From NCBI GenBank assembly GCA_907164885.2, contig OU015492.1, forward strand, positions 205,671,851 through 205,735,850: a DNA stretch of 64,000 nt, in the 5' to 3' direction. The DNA is from Dolomedes plantarius. Its lineage: Eukaryota > Arthropoda > Arachnida > Araneae > Dolomedidae. A program made the translations under genes and the position numbers. The notes beneath the pieces are model-generated. The model worked only from the letters and a program-made list of their open reading frames with translations. It ran no database searches and was not told where the DNA came from. Every line of letters begins with the position of its first letter. Position 1 is the stretch's first letter. Shown here one piece after another: positions 33,005-45,972 of the stretch.

Positions 33005-34332
33005 TGTCATAGGGACATGTCAGTAGTGTCACGGCCAGGGGCAAGAGCATTGAAAAGTACAGGACAAAGTAAAATAATTGTTAAATGCAAGAAAGAAACA
33101 GGGCAAATGACTGGCAATAAAAGAGAAGGGAAGAAAGCCAGCAATAGACCGAAAACGAAATTTAGAGATTGTGTCTGTAGCAAGAAATAGAAGATAAAAG
33201 TTGAAGAGAATGAATTGCACGAAGAGACGAAAAGAAAATTTATGATGACTATAAAGCAGCCCACCCTGCTTGAAGCCGAAGCATGGGAAAAAAGTTAAAT
33301 TTGAGGGAGAATTTATAAATCCCGCCCTCGATGCGTACTGGTAAAAAGGGGATTGAGAAGAGGCAGCCACGGACGAATGGCGATGGCATGATAATTATAT
33401 GACCAATGGAAATTATAAGAGGCGGAGACACTAATAAGAATGATAATATGAAATGAGAAATAGTATGAAGGCAGAGATAACCTAAGAAGTCAGAGTCAGT
33501 CAGAAGTTTGTTGAGATGTAGAAGTGGTGTCAAGGCATATAGACGTATGAGGAGAGTGCATTAAAAGCTTGGAGATACAAGTTGTCCATAGCCCAGTATC
33601 CCGTGCCGAGAGTCTGCAAGGAGTGATGGAGTTAGAGAACCAACGATGAGCGTAAAGTGTCTGCAATGACCTACGGAGCCTTATACCAGACAAGAAAGTG
33701 CCCTAGTCCCGTGTGATGATAAAGACGACGAAGTTCATCATTACGAGTGATCGCTGCCCATAGTGATTCCACAGTCATCTTCCGAGGTACCGACTTTGCG
33801 TTTCCTTTTTATATTGTTATCATTGCTTCTCAGTGTGTAGCCATAATAATTAATATAGAGGGCGATGAGTATAGTGTTTGAATAAGATGTTGAGGAATTG
33901 ACCGATAATTCGTACAAACAATTTAATATAATGTTATGCTTATATATATGAATTAATTTAGTAGGAATGAAGTTGAAAGTAATATGTGTAGATGAAGTAC
34001 GAAATATTGTTATAATAAGTGAATGAGTCAAATATAGGTGTCGTAAAGAATTAATTTAGTAGGAATAAAGTTGTGAATAATGTGTAAATGCCGGAGGAAA
34101 TATTTAGTAACTTGTAGCGTATTATTTATGTGTTAATAATCAATAAATGGATTTGTCAATATAAACCAGAGTTATTTCCATTATTTGGGAATCACAATCA
34201 ACCAATGTACTAGCCACAATCATGAACCAATAAATTACTAAATCAAAATCATAATAAATATAATTAATATAATTAATAATATAATAACTCCCAATCATTT
34301 AATGAATTAATTAAAAATCTTTCACTGCCACA
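33005..34332. mobile_element. solo LTR, 1,328 bp
   Basis: Begins TGTCATAGGGACATG and ends TTTCACTGCCACA, with the 5-bp duplication ACGTT immediately outside at 33000-33004 and 34333-34337. An AATAAA lies at 34142. There is no internal retroviral sequence. TG...CA ends plus an exact 5-bp duplication are diagnostic of an LTR left after LTR-LTR recombination. It is unlike the other LTRs here; BEL/Pao or Gypsy origin is possible. Confidence 0.85.
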
Positions 34333-34337
34333 ACGTT

Positions 34338-35340
34338 CTACAAAGAATGAATAGTTCTGAATAAAAATAAACATTCTTCGTTTTAAGATATTGTTTAATA
34401 CATACGCTACGTTATTAAAAGCCTGCTTTATGTAGTTCCTTGTTGACTTTTAATTTAATTCTAATGCATCTATTTTTTGTAATCTTGGGTTTTTACTAAT
34501 GATAAAAAATTATTATAATCCCACCTTTTTACTCTTCAAATTTAGAATTACATTTTAACATGACCCATCAAAAAATAGTTGAATTTCCAGCCTCGTGTAA
34601 CAGTTTATAATCGTAGTATTCAAAAACTTAATCAATTATTATACCGTGGATCGTAGACACTAAAATAATCCCTTGTACATAAATGTGGGTATATGTTAGT
34701 GTTAGGGTATTTTTGTCAAAAACATATAAATTTCTTACTTTTCTTCATGTGACAATAAAGCTGAAGAATATCGTATTCGGCTAAAAGAAAATTTTATCAA
34801 CTCTCCATCCTAACATCTTCAGGATTCTGAAAATAACCAACTTAACCATAGAAGTCCAAATATCCTAACAGCAAATTCTATATCAAGTATCAATGTTCAA
34901 GCAATCGATTGTACATTTTATTTTAACCATTTGTTTGAAAACCATTTTTAACCATTTTGTTTGAAAATTTTTATTTTAAGTACCGGCATAATATACTTCA
35001 ACAGATTTTTTTTTTTACATTCATTAGACATTTAACAAAAAAACTTTTTTATTCATTTTTATAACAATTCCTCTATCGAATGGACAAGTTCTGAGACGTG
35101 ACTGGGAAGTTTTACATAATCATAGAATGAAGCACAACCAGCACTACTACGTGATAAGTAACATCTCACATTAACGTAATTTGCCTATTGACTTCCAATC
35201 GTTGAATTTTTACTTGCTCGTTTCTTCGCTAGGAAAATCAAAAGTTGGTACATTTGAATAGAAATCCCGCAAAAAATGTTGGAAACTATAAGATTGCTAA
35301 TTTGAACTTCCTCAAAGTATTGTAGTATACAAAAATATTC
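34338..35340. other. intron, nothing recognised
   Basis: AT-rich intron with no frame, TIR or repeat pair recognised. Confidence 0.5.
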
Positions 35341-35598
35341 ATACATATGTACGTACGTACGTACATACAGATATACATATATACATACATACACACATAC
35401 AATTTCACATACATACATACATGCATACATACATACATACGAACATATATACATATACATACACACACACATACATACATACATACATACATACATGTAT
35501 ACATACGTGCATTCATACATACAAACATATATACATACATGCATACATACATACATACAAACATATATACATACACACTCATACACATTCATACATAC
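35341..35598. repeat. (TACA)n-type tetranucleotide microsatellite
   Basis: Imperfect TACA/CATA array with TATA and GTAC variants, interrupted at 35599 by a solo LTR and resuming at 36023. Confidence 0.95.
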
Positions 35599-36022
35599 TG
35601 TTCCGTCCTGTAGTAGCAGCCAGCGTTCATAGATGGCAGCACTGATCCAGTAATTTCTTATTTTGTAACGGTGTGTGTAAACATGAACTGTTGTGGTTGA
35701 CAAAAAATATTCTTATGTACGTGATGCGAGCAGGGCTTCTGCTTGCTTATTCCCTTTTGATGTATTTCCCTTAAGTGAAAGGTTTGAGGGGACGTCTGGG
35801 AAGTGAAGCAATTCTTCCTTTATGTAAGTCAATTCATAATTCAATTCTTTATGCTATTTGGGTTTTTCATTTTCCCAGCGTTGACCCATCAATCATATTC
35901 AATTGTATTCTATTAATCGCAAGTGTATTCTATTAAATGTGCAAGTATTGTAATTATTTTGTTTTAAGTCAAAATAAATCTTTTAAACTCATTTACAGTC
36001 TACTAAATCTATAAATCTCACA
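35599..36022 (+). mobile_element. solo LTR inserted in the TACA microsatellite
   Basis: 424 bp starting TGTTCCGTCCTG and ending ATAAATCTCACA, with CATAC on both sides. That duplication is weak evidence here because the flank is itself a CATA repeat. AATAAATC near 35972 is a plausible poly(A) signal. Non-repetitive sequence with LTR-type ends inside a simple repeat supports an LTR insertion. Confidence 0.6.
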
Positions 36023-37195
36023 CATACATATATACATACGTATGTACATATGCTAGGTTAAAACACAATAAACGGAAATATTCTTATAATTTTCCAAAAG
36101 TTTATAAAGTAAATTGTAGTCGTAGTGTTGTTCACCAATGGCTGGGGCACTTATCTTAAATTCCCATCGTTTTACACAAAAAATAGATCTGCTAGACATT
36201 TCTTCCCGCGTTAGCCTTTTCTTTCTACGAGCGAGATCACAGACATGTTGCTTTCAGCTACACCTCTGTGATCTCGCATACGTACATACATACAGTCATA
36301 CATACACACATACAATTACACATGCACACATACATGCAAACTTACATACATACAAACATATATACATACACCCACATACAGATACATACATACATACATA
36401 CATACCTACATGCATACATGCATACATACATATCTCGCATACGTACATGCATGCGTACATAATAATATACATACATACTTACGTGCGTACGCACATACAT
36501 ACAGGCATACATATATTCATACACACATACATGCATACATACGAACATATATACATACACGCAGACACATACACATATATACATACATATATACATATAC
36601 ACACATACACATACACACATACACATACATACATATATGCATACATACATACATACATACATATCTCGCATGCGTACATACATACGTAAGTAATAATATA
36701 TATACATACATACGTACGTACGTACATACATACGTAAATAATAATATACATACGTACGTACGTACGTACATACATATATACAGACATACATATATTCATA
36801 CATACACACATACATGCATACATACATACAAGCATATATACATACACACATACATACATACATAGATACATACATACATGCATACATACATACCAACATA
36901 TATACATACACACCACATACACATACATACATACATACACACATATATACATACATACATATATACATAAGTATGTACATATGTTAGGTTAAAACACAAT
37001 AAATGGAAATATTCTTATAACTTTCCAGAAGTTTATAAAGTCAATCGTAGTCATAGTGTTCATCAATGGCTGAGGCACCTATCTTAAATTCCCTCCGTTT
37101 TACAGAAAAAAATATATCTGCTAGACATTTCTTCCCGCGTTCCCCATTTCTTTGTACGAGCGAGATCACAAAGGTGTTGCTTTCAGCACGGGCTC
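36023..37195. repeat. TACA array flanked by a 230-bp direct duplication
   Basis: AGGTTAAAACACAATAAACG (36054) and AGGTTAAAACACAATAAATG (36984) start two copies of about 210-230 bp that share CTGCTAGACATTTCTTCCCG and CGAGCGAGATCACA. The 930-bp spacing is filled with a TACA-type array in which TCTCGCATACGTAC recurs at about 36270, 36432 and 36664. A 13-bp inverted repeat around GCGAGATCACAGA lies at 36229-36276. Confidence 0.88.
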
Positions 37196-37363
37196 CTCCT
37201 GTCGGTTAAAAAAAGTACAAAAACTCACAAAATTAACATCGTTTTCAACCACAATTTCTAAATAGGGCCCTTCTTTTGGTCAGAATTGTCCTTATACCAA
37301 CAAATATTCCTGTCACATTCCCATATAAGGTAATCGGTCTTAACCATACAACGTCCCTAGAAT

Positions 37364-38220
37364 TAGGGATGCGACATCGATGCCGATGTTTTCAAAAAAT
37401 AGATGTTTTTATCAAAACATCGATTTTTTAAACATCGATTTATTGAAGCCGATGATTTTTTAACATCGATGTTTTGTGCTTGATGTTTTACGTTGTCTCG
37501 ATGTTTTTTTTAAATGAAAAAGTACCGTAATAAAAAAAAAATTACCACGTAGCATAATTTTCACACTCAGTAAATGTAAGTCTGAATTCTGAAAAGGACG
37601 AATACAAAAGGGGGAATGATTCCTTAGCAAACAGACAAATGGCAATTAACAACCAATGAACCAATCAGAGCGCTTGGAATGTTCTTGACACTCTAGAACC
37701 TTCCATGGGGTTTTATTTTAAAATAGTATATACACGAGTGCATCCATTTAAGTTTTTGTTTTGTTCTCGTTTTATATAAGTTGACGTTAATATTACTAGT
37801 AAGATGCCTCTCAAAAGTACCGTTTGGAAATATTTTTACAAAACCACTGGCAAATTGGGGAAATGCAATATTTGCCTTAAGTCCCTCAAAACTTCTGGCA
37901 ATACCACGAATTTATCTGGACATTTGAAGGCAAAACATGGCGGTATTTACAACGAGAATTTTGAGTCATCAATGTAGCCCAAAGCAACCAAGTTTTTGTC
38001 ATTTGTGCCTGCCCAATCAGAGAGTAAAATTAAATCACCCCCTCCCCCCACGACTAACGGAAGTAACATTAACGTTAGAGATTACTAAACCAGTTTTAAA
38101 AAATGGATGTTCTAAAACATCGATGTTTAAAAACATCGATGTTTTATTAGCATCGATGTTTTAATATTGAATATCGATGTTTCAAAACATCGATGTTTTG
38201 TTATCGATGTCGCATCACTA
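37364..38220 (+). mobile_element. internally deleted hAT element, 857 bp
   Basis: TAGGGATGCGACATCGAT and the inverted ATCGATGTCGCATCACTA at the ends differ by one base, with the exact 8-bp duplication CCTAGAAT at 37356-37363 and 38221-38228. Both subterminal regions carry many palindromic AACATCGATGTT copies. A BED finger is encoded inside, and the rest of the transposase is deleted. Confidence 0.95.
37804..37977 (+). CDS. BED-type zinc finger remnant of a hAT transposase
   Basis: 57 codons from ATG 37804 to TAG 37975. It reads MPLKSTVWKYFYKT, CNICLKSLK and LSGHLKAKHGG. This is the W...YF, CX2C, HX4H (HLKAKH) pattern of a BED finger, the DNA-binding N-terminus of hAT transposases. A full hAT protein is over 500 residues, so this is only the first domain. 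It may be non-functional or may still bind the ATCGAT-rich ends. Confidence 0.85.
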   Translation: MPLKSTVWKYFYKTTGKLGKCNICLKSLKTSGNTTNLSGHLKAKHGGIYNENFESSM

Positions 38221-38228
38221 CCTAGAAT

Positions 38229-41200
38229 CAATGCACAAAGATGCAAACATTCTAGGAATTAGGTGATTTTAGTGCGCAAAAGAAAACACCCCTCCCCACC
38301 CCTTTGGGCACATTTCATGTGACTTTTTTTCAACCGAATTGAAAACTGATTTTTTTTCCAATAAAAAGTCAATCCCCTATCTCACGAGAGAGATTTTATC
38401 CCCGATTGATTCTTTAAATTTGAACAGTTTATTCATTTCACTCGATTTCCCTCGCAACCCATAAAACAAAAAACACAAACATTTTCCTTGGCATCACCTA
38501 AAAATAACCCACCCGCTTCCGTAAACACATTAATTTTAGAACCGCTGAAGTTTCTATCACGCTTGGTAATTGGACTACCTTGATGAACAACGGAGATAAC
38601 ATCCATGGCCTTCAAAAACCATCAATTCAGAACACAACTGAGGTTTTACAGCTAATTATCAGATAAGCATAGAATATCTGATTTATAACCCTCATTGTAT
38701 AGCTACTGTCGTCAGCTGATAAATAACGCGCGTTCCTAAGTATGTGAATATAAAGATCGTCTATAATTAACTTAAGTACGGAGTTTTAACTCAGAAAATA
38801 TCTTATGCCGACACAATGTAAACTTAAAAATGTTAGAAAACAGAGTAAAATAGAGGGTGATCTTTACATCGTTATTAAATCTCGAAAGAAACATTTGAGA
38901 TATATTTTCCGCTAACAAGTATGTTTTTCTTTGTACAACCGAAAATATTCAATTCTTTGCTCTTTTATAAATCTAGTCACCCGAAAATGATATAAATTAA
39001 GTGTACTTTTCCAACTTTTATTTGTTATAATTAAGTGTTTTCGCATTGTTATTTATGAATTTCCCCAATTCTGGTAGTGCTCGAGGATTTTTAATATTGA
39101 TATACATTATTCTTAAATACAAATTTTGGTCATTATATATTTATTTATAAATAATTTTATAGTCTTATCGATTAGTTTAGAAAAATGTAAACTGAGCCAG
39201 TATAATTCAGAATAGTACTGAGTAAGCATAAATGAATACGGAAGGAAAAATTAACCCTGCATTACACATTTATTCTAACTGACCATTCTGGTCCTATTAT
39301 CACAAGAAAAGCATTGAACAAAAATTGAAATCAATTACAGCTACATTTTAAAAGCACACGTACATACAAAAAATGTTACCATATGCCCATTTCGTTACAT
39401 TCCTGATGATGGTGAAGAATTTTTTTTCCTGTAGCCCATTTGCTTCACATACAGTATCAGGACAAAGTTACAGGTATTAAAGTTTTGTTACAAGTTTTAT
39501 TTTAAGCTACATTCTCAGCTTATGCGACGTAAAACAGGTGACTACTGAGTTGCTGTGCAACTGGATTTTGCTTGAACATTCTTCGTTTGGTATAACTGAA
39601 TATTATAAATCTAAACCAGAATCTTAATTTTTAGAGTAAATGGGAAAAAACATTAGAGAGTACACAACAAATTCACCAGCGATCAGTAAACCTAAAAATC
39701 ACGATATAAATATATTTTTTTTGTACTTAAAGAATTTTTGTTGTAGTCTTGAGTCCTAAGGTTTATGTTAAAGATACCATGTTTATAGTTCAAAATACTG
39801 AGTTTTTATCATAATTTTTGTATTTTAGGTGTAAAATACCCAATTTGTCAACAGTTTTACCCGTTTTAAGCAAACGAAACTATTTTTTAGCTAAGTTAGA
39901 AATGAAGGCTTAGGTATACAACAAAGTTAAAAAAAATAAATAAATGTCTGGTGAAAAAATGAGAAACATTTTCTAACAATTCAAAACTTATAGTCGTTTC
40001 AGGATTACCAAAGCAGATCGTAAAAATCAAACAGATTCAAGTTTTTTTCCGCACACTATATTAAAAACTTATTCTACAGAATGTTTTAAAACTCCTAGAT
40101 AGCCCACAACTCAAAGCGTAATTAATCCACAATTTTTAATTGAAATGTGCAAAACTGAAATTTCTCTGTAAGATAATCACTGAATTATCAGAAATCAAAA
40201 TTAGAGTTTAGAGGAGAAATTTACAAAAGTAGCAGAAATTTACAAATTTAATGCAATACTTTACTTCAACTAGTCATGTTGAAAAACTGCGAGACATTTA
40301 TCTAAACATAAGTAAATTATTTTAATTTATGCATGGCAAGCGAAAATCTAATGAGGTCACACAGCTTAAGTTTATTCCAACAAAAATCCCTACAAAATTA
40401 GATAAAACATACTAAATACCCTTCTCTCTTGATACAATTAGGTAAAATCTCCTCAATTTACGAAAGCATTATTGTTGGGGGTACAGTAATAAAAAAGCAA
40501 GATTTTTCATACTGGATAGTCAAGTTAAAGACACATAAAAGTAGAACCAGTACAACGAGTCTAAGCTGTGAACAAACATTCCTTGACTTTCACGAATGAT
40601 ATTAAATGTTTTACGATCCCTTCATTAACGGTCGTTTCGTGTGACTTCACGCTCAACGCTTATACAAGGCTCTTGATAATAAAAGTAAAGAACTAAGAAT
40701 TCTTTACTTTTATCAGTAAAAACAATTACTTGTCCAAACAATCTGGATGTAGCGTTTAATCGGCTTGAAATATTGACTTCCTGCACTATAAACTGGTCGA
40801 TCTGCCGCAGTTATGAAAAACATTACGCGTTAAACAATTAAACAAGTAGCTAAAAATTAAGACATCTGCCCACCTTCGGAGATGATTTTTTGAATTTCTT
40901 TTTAAATTTTGGTCTTTTATCTATTTTTTATAATGACATGTAAGTTAAAATTTAGCTGATACATTATTTTTTTTCCAGGGAGGAAAACTGGAAAGAATTG
41001 TTGAAAATTTGACATTTTCTCAAACATAAGTAAAAAAAAAAATATATATATTACCATTGTATAATTGGAAAATGAAGATAATAACTTTCTTTAGGGAATA
41101 AAGTATTCTCAGGATCATATGTTGTTTATCTCAGACTCTGTAGCAGTTAAAGTACGCCTGTACAGGATAATCACTTAATCTTTATCTTACGGGGCCCATT

Positions 41201-41262
41201 TTCCTGATTCCCTCTTTAGAACGGGAAATTTCCTCCCCACTTTGTAATAACGGCCACTAAAG

Positions 41263-41265
<3 letters not shown>
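38229..41265. other. intron, 3 kb with nothing recognised
   Basis: AT-rich with no supported gene. The only local structure is an imperfect inverted repeat at 40671-40714 (AAAAGTAAAGAA and TTCTTTACTTTT). Confidence 0.5.
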
Positions 41266-41298
<33 letters not shown>

Positions 41299-41302
<4 letters not shown>

Positions 41303-42595
41303 GGCTGATCACACATTTTTTAGACGATGTATATTGTATTCAAAAAACTAAATTACATAAATTTCTTGTGTTTTAAATGTTCTATTTGACATCCCTTATT
41401 CTGAACTATCTTTCGACACCGCAATTTCCAGGATAATAATGCCTTTTGAAGTGTCAGAAAAGGTATTCTATCCCATTACTCCTGAACAGCTTTCCAGAGT
41501 CCTGTAAGACTTTTGGAACGACGTTTGGATAATGCAGATTTTAAAAGTCCGAAAGCACAAGAATCCATAGGTGATACATCGGGAGATTTAGTAGGGATAT
41601 GAGTGAAGGGTATGGCCTTGATACCAGTTTTTTGATCCATTTCTTTTAGGAAATTTACAGTGGATTTTGATGTGTGACTGCTAGCTTTGTCCTGATGGAG
41701 TCTCACAGATTGATGGCACTGTGGGTAAAGCGATGGTATTTCATTCAGAAAAATTGGCGATAAAATATGTTCCTGATAGTATTTGGAGATAATCTTGATA
41801 TTTTTTCCACTCTCTTTATTTTTAACTTGCCATTATAAGAAAAACCAGCAACAACCATGAATCCCTTAGAAAAACTTTCTTTCGATTCTTTGAACCATGT
41901 ACTTAAATTTTTTTCTCCCCTTTTATAATAATAAATGGCTTTTTTTTTTGTTGCAATCATTTCAATACACCCATGATTCATCTATTGTGACAATTGTTTT
42001 CCATTTTTCTTTGGATAAATGTTTCTCATATAGAATTCTGCAGCGTGTCCTGCGTTCAGCGATATGATTTGGAAGAAGACGATGCACATTGCGTTTTTTC
42101 GCTTTCTTAAGATTTAAATCAACGTTTATCATTTTGTTTACAGTGGACACCGAGCATTTTAATGGTTTTGCAACTGTCCTTTAATTAGGGGGATTTTCTT
42201 TTAACACTAAACAACGTACATTTGCAATAGTCGAAGATGTCTGTTTTTTCCTTGGATACTGGTTTGGAATTTTTGTCCCACTTGAGGCTCCAATTTGACG
42301 TTTTTTTCCGTTGTTGTTGACGATATTACCTATCGCCGTTTTAGATATCACAAAACCATGACTCTCACATCCTTTTTGGATAACGGAGTATGCATATTTC
42401 TCTTCGGAAAGAGCATAAATGTAGCCCTCGAACCACTGCTTTTTTAAAAACGCCATTTTGAATAAAAACAAAACTTTCAAGCCGCAGAGGATAATTTTGA
42501 CTTTTAAAATCATAGTACAATTGCAATTATTTCTTTTGCAGCAAACGATTTTTTATTACCGCTTACCAAAATCGTCTAAAAAATGTGCGAACAGC

Positions 42596-42600
<5 letters not shown>
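41299..42600 (-). mobile_element. decayed DD41D mariner-like element flanked by TA repeats
   Basis: CAGAGGCTGATCACACATTT at the left and the inverted AAATGTGCGAACAGCCTCTG at the right differ at two positions. The element is 1,302 bp and lies directly between TA microsatellites (41266-41298 and 42603-42690). It contains a broken transposase on the minus strand. Confidence 0.88.
41476..42456 (-). pseudogene. DD41D-type transposase, several frame breaks
   Basis: From ATG 42456 (MAFLKKQWFEGYIYALSEEK) an N-terminal HTH region is followed, across breaks near 42180, 41980 and 41740, by LLPNHIAERRTRCRILYEKH, TIDESWVY, GFMVVAGFSYNGKLKI, LHQDKASSHTSK and SPDVSPMDSCAFG. Between the D of HQD and the D of PMD lie 41 residues, the DD41D spacing. 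The reading changes frame at least three times, so it is dead. Confidence 0.82.

Positions 42601-42602
<2 letters not shown>

Positions 42603-42690
<88 letters not shown>
42603..42690. repeat. (TA)n microsatellite
   Basis: About 44 TA units directly beside the right end of the DD41D element. Confidence 0.97.
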
Positions 42691-42692
<2 letters not shown>

Positions 42693-43315
42693 ATGTTCCA
42701 TGAACAGTAATTCTGTTATACAAAACAATAGTATAAAATTCGGGTAAAATTCGTTCTCCTAACTTCATCTAGTTCGTAATATTGCAGAGTAGAAAGTATT
42801 AGACACATTCTGTTGAATTATTTTTTCTAAAGTGGGTAATCTGAGCCGTTTCCTATCTGTTAAATAATTAAAATATCGTGGCAATAGTTTTTAACACGCT
42901 ATGGCATTAAACCCATTAGTAAATATTTTTTCCCTCCGTAAAACTCTCCTTCCGATAGTGGAATGTTTATGCATACAAAGCGGTTTATTTGGGCCATAAC
43001 AAAATGTCCCCTTGAAACTCATTTTAAATAACATTCATGATATGTCGAAAATGCAGGAATATTTAAAACCATGTCTGCTAAGAAATACAGGATTTAGAAA
43101 AGGAATTCAGTTTTGTTTTTACATTTGGATTATTTACCACGCTTACTCCATAAATGAATTACATTTTTCATGAAACTTTGCTATATGCACTAGCTCCTCA
43201 GTCTTGCTCAATGATCTTTTCATATTATATTTATCAGCTGCGCCTGGAAAAACCATAATTGAACCCTTTAATATTCCATTTTCCATATTAATATTTAAAC
43301 TCCCTCTATTGTCTC
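42691..43315. other. intron, nothing recognised
   Basis: No supported gene or repeat. Confidence 0.5.
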
Positions 43316-44039
43316 TTAATGGGGTCCAGGACACAAAATTGTTCGAATTTTCGAAAAAAAATTTATTGCATTAAAAATGTTTGTGTTCTTTTGCGCTTAA
43401 AATAACGTTTAAATCATGTTTCTATCTTAATTAGAACAGGAGAAATTATTATTCTCTTTTTCAAACATTCTAATAGTAGCCAATCGTTGTTTAAACCTGT
43501 AAGAACGTTTTTCTCCATGATGGGTTTTTTTCCCCACATCTCGTCTTTAAATTCTTAAAAGTCAAGAACCGTTAAAGATAAATGGTTCAAACTGGTAACA
43601 TGTCTTTTTCAACTATTTTACTTTAATTTTGATTCACCAAATTTGAAAAAAATATTTACTATTGAAAATATGATTTTTTAAATATAAGTTACATTATTGT
43701 TATCGTAATTTTTAATCTAAATATTTTTAATTATTTTAAAAATTAAAATTTAAAAAAATAGTGAATCAAAATTAAAACTTAAATATTTATGTTTAATTAG
43801 ATGACAAAATTTTGAAATTCGACAAATAATATTTCAGGTTATAACGGTTTTAAATTACCCCACTTTTATTAAAAATTTTAAATTTTAAAATTTTTTAAAA
43901 AGTTTTTGAGAAGTTTTATAATGTGATTTTGTTTACAAATTATATGGTTGACAATCACAAAAGAATTCAAAATTTTAACTCAATAAATAATTGAGTTAAA
44001 TAATTTTAACTCAATAAACTGTGTCCCGGACCTCCTTAA
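43316..44039. mobile_element. TTAA-flanked MITE, family B, copy 2 (inverted)
   Basis: TTAATGGGGTCCAGGACACA at the left and TGTGTCCCGGACCTCCTTAA at the right. Internal blocks (CAAACATTCTAATAG, GTTTACAAATTATATGGTTG) match the 2921-3605 copy in the opposite orientation. Confidence 0.78.
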
Positions 44040-44599
44040 TTAAGTTTCATTACTCCCTCTTCGAAATTCTGTTTTTCCTACCTTTTCTCTTCATCTAACT
44101 TCTTTGTTTCGTTTCCGTGTCCCTTTGCGCAGGCGGGAGAACACAAACTATAACCACTTAATCCTCGAAATGAGTACCCCATTATAATTTTCTTGTCTTG
44201 TCTTGTGTCGACTCTTACAAAGTTCAAAACAACTCAGTTGTTTCTCCCAATTATATCACCGTTTGTGAAATGTTTTATTAAAAAAATTACATCTAGTGCT
44301 ACCAGACTTGAAAATGAACTACTTTAGAGGATGGTTTAATTATATATCCTGTGATCCATTAGAGTCAAAAAAAGGCCTTCGAGAAAACATTATCGGTTTT
44401 ATTTGCCGTCATTTAAAATACTCAAATAACTTCCGTTCTATCGACATAGTCGCTATAGCCGGACTTTTCCAGGAAATAAAGTATTTCTGCCTTAACTATT
44501 CGATTCTTCTATGATCCGACAGATGTAATAGGTGAAATTTTTAATCAAATTGCCGTATCTCGTTTGAAACAAATTATGAAAGTTTTTAAATGTAGTAAA
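44040..44599. other. intron, nothing recognised
   Basis: A 72-codon plus-strand frame at 44296 has no recognisable domain and no splice context; not called. Confidence 0.45.
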
Positions 44600-44753
44600 A
44601 TATTTCAAGTTGTCTCTTCTAACGAAACTACCCCAAGTTATTAGCGTAGGATTACTTATCCGTTGCTTACCTGTTTAGTATGTGTATATGTATGTATGTG
44701 TTATGTATATATGTATCTATATATATGTACGTATGTATACATATACATATATA

Positions 44754-45972
44754 CACTCAAGAGCCAAAACATTATGACCACATGTCAATAACGAGTTGGC
44801 CCATCTTTGGCGCGCAACACAGCTTCAACCCGCCTTGGCATGGATGCCACAAGTCCTTGGTAGATGGCCGGAGACAGATAGTACCAGATGTTTAAGCAAC
44901 GGTCACGTAAATCCGAGATATTGCGAATTGGTGGTCTTTGAACTCTGAGCTGCAGTCCCATGACATCCCAAATGTGTTCTATCGGATTGAGATCCAGTGA
45001 GTTAGGCGGCCAGGACATTAACTGGAATTCAGCATCATGTTCCTGAAACCACTCCAACACAGTTTTAGCCTTGTGACACGGGGCGTTGTCCTGTTGGAAC
45101 ATTCCATTTCCAGCTGGAAAAACAGAGGCTATGTAAGGGTGCAACTGGTCCGCAATGATGTTCAGATACCCTGTAGCATTCATGGTCTGCTCTACCACAA
45201 CCACGGGTCCCAGAGACGCCCAAGAGAACGTCCCCCAAAGCATAATACCGCCACCACCGGCCTATGTATGACCTACTGTACATTGAGGGAGCAACAGTTC
45301 GCCTGGAAGACGGCGTATCCTGACACGGCCATCGGCGTTATGAATGACAAACCGTGATTCATCTGACCAGGCAACTCTCTCCCACTGATCCATGGACCAG
45401 TCGCGATGTTCCCGGGCCCAGCGCAGGCGCAGTTGGCGATGACGCTTGGTCAGCAAAGGCACACGAATGGGAAGTTTGCTGCGTAGCCCCATATCCAACA
45501 GTGTCCGCTGAACAGTGTGCTGCGATACTATTCTACTTGGCCCTGCATTGTATTGAGCTGTCAGCTGAGCCACTGTCTGGCTCCGGTTTTGCTTCACCAT
45601 GGGAGACAGTCTCCGACGACCTTTTTCTTTGATAGCGTGTGGACGTCCAACACCATGTCGTCTACTGCTGGTTTCACCGTCATTCATCCACTTTGCATAA
45701 GTACTAACAACTGTAGGTCGCGAACAACCCACGAGTCGTGCAGTTTCGGAAATACTTGTTCCGAGCCTTCGAGCCATTACAATCTGCCCTCTATCAAAGT
45801 CGCTTAGATCCGCAGCCTTTTCCATCACACACAGATGTAAGTGAAAGAATGATTCTTCAGACTCTCCAGCAGCAGTTAAATACCACTTCCACCTGATCAC
45901 GTGCCTTCCACGTCATCCAGGCGAATTCATTGCATAATGTAGGGGTGGTCATAATGTTTTGGCTCTTGAGTG
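44754..45972 (-). mobile_element. Tc1-type element, 1,219 bp, one nonsense codon
   Basis: Perfect terminal inverted repeats over at least 20 bp (CACTCAAGAGCCAAAACATT) and TA duplications at 44752-44753 and 45973-45974. It splits the second copy of the interspersed repeat seen at 32690-32925. Confidence 0.95.
44785..45825 (-). pseudogene. Tc1 DD34E transposase with one stop codon
   Basis: Starts [20 protein letters not shown] at 45825 and ends AKDGPTRY at 44785, full length (about 346 codons). HTH ([19 protein letters not shown]), [26 protein letters not shown] and NSLDLNPIEHIWD form the DD34E core. The only break seen is TAG at 45259-45261, where the family normally has a coding residue before AGGGGIMLWG. 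The SPDL block reads SLDL, a second possible defect. Confidence 0.93.

Noticed and set aside
33007..33693. Several 65-113 codon minus-strand frames
   Set aside because: They fall within the 1,328-bp solo LTR, overlap one another in different frames and show no domain.
35185..36999. Cys/Tyr/Met/Val-rich and His/Thr/Tyr-rich frames
   Set aside because: Translations of the TACA-type microsatellite on either strand.
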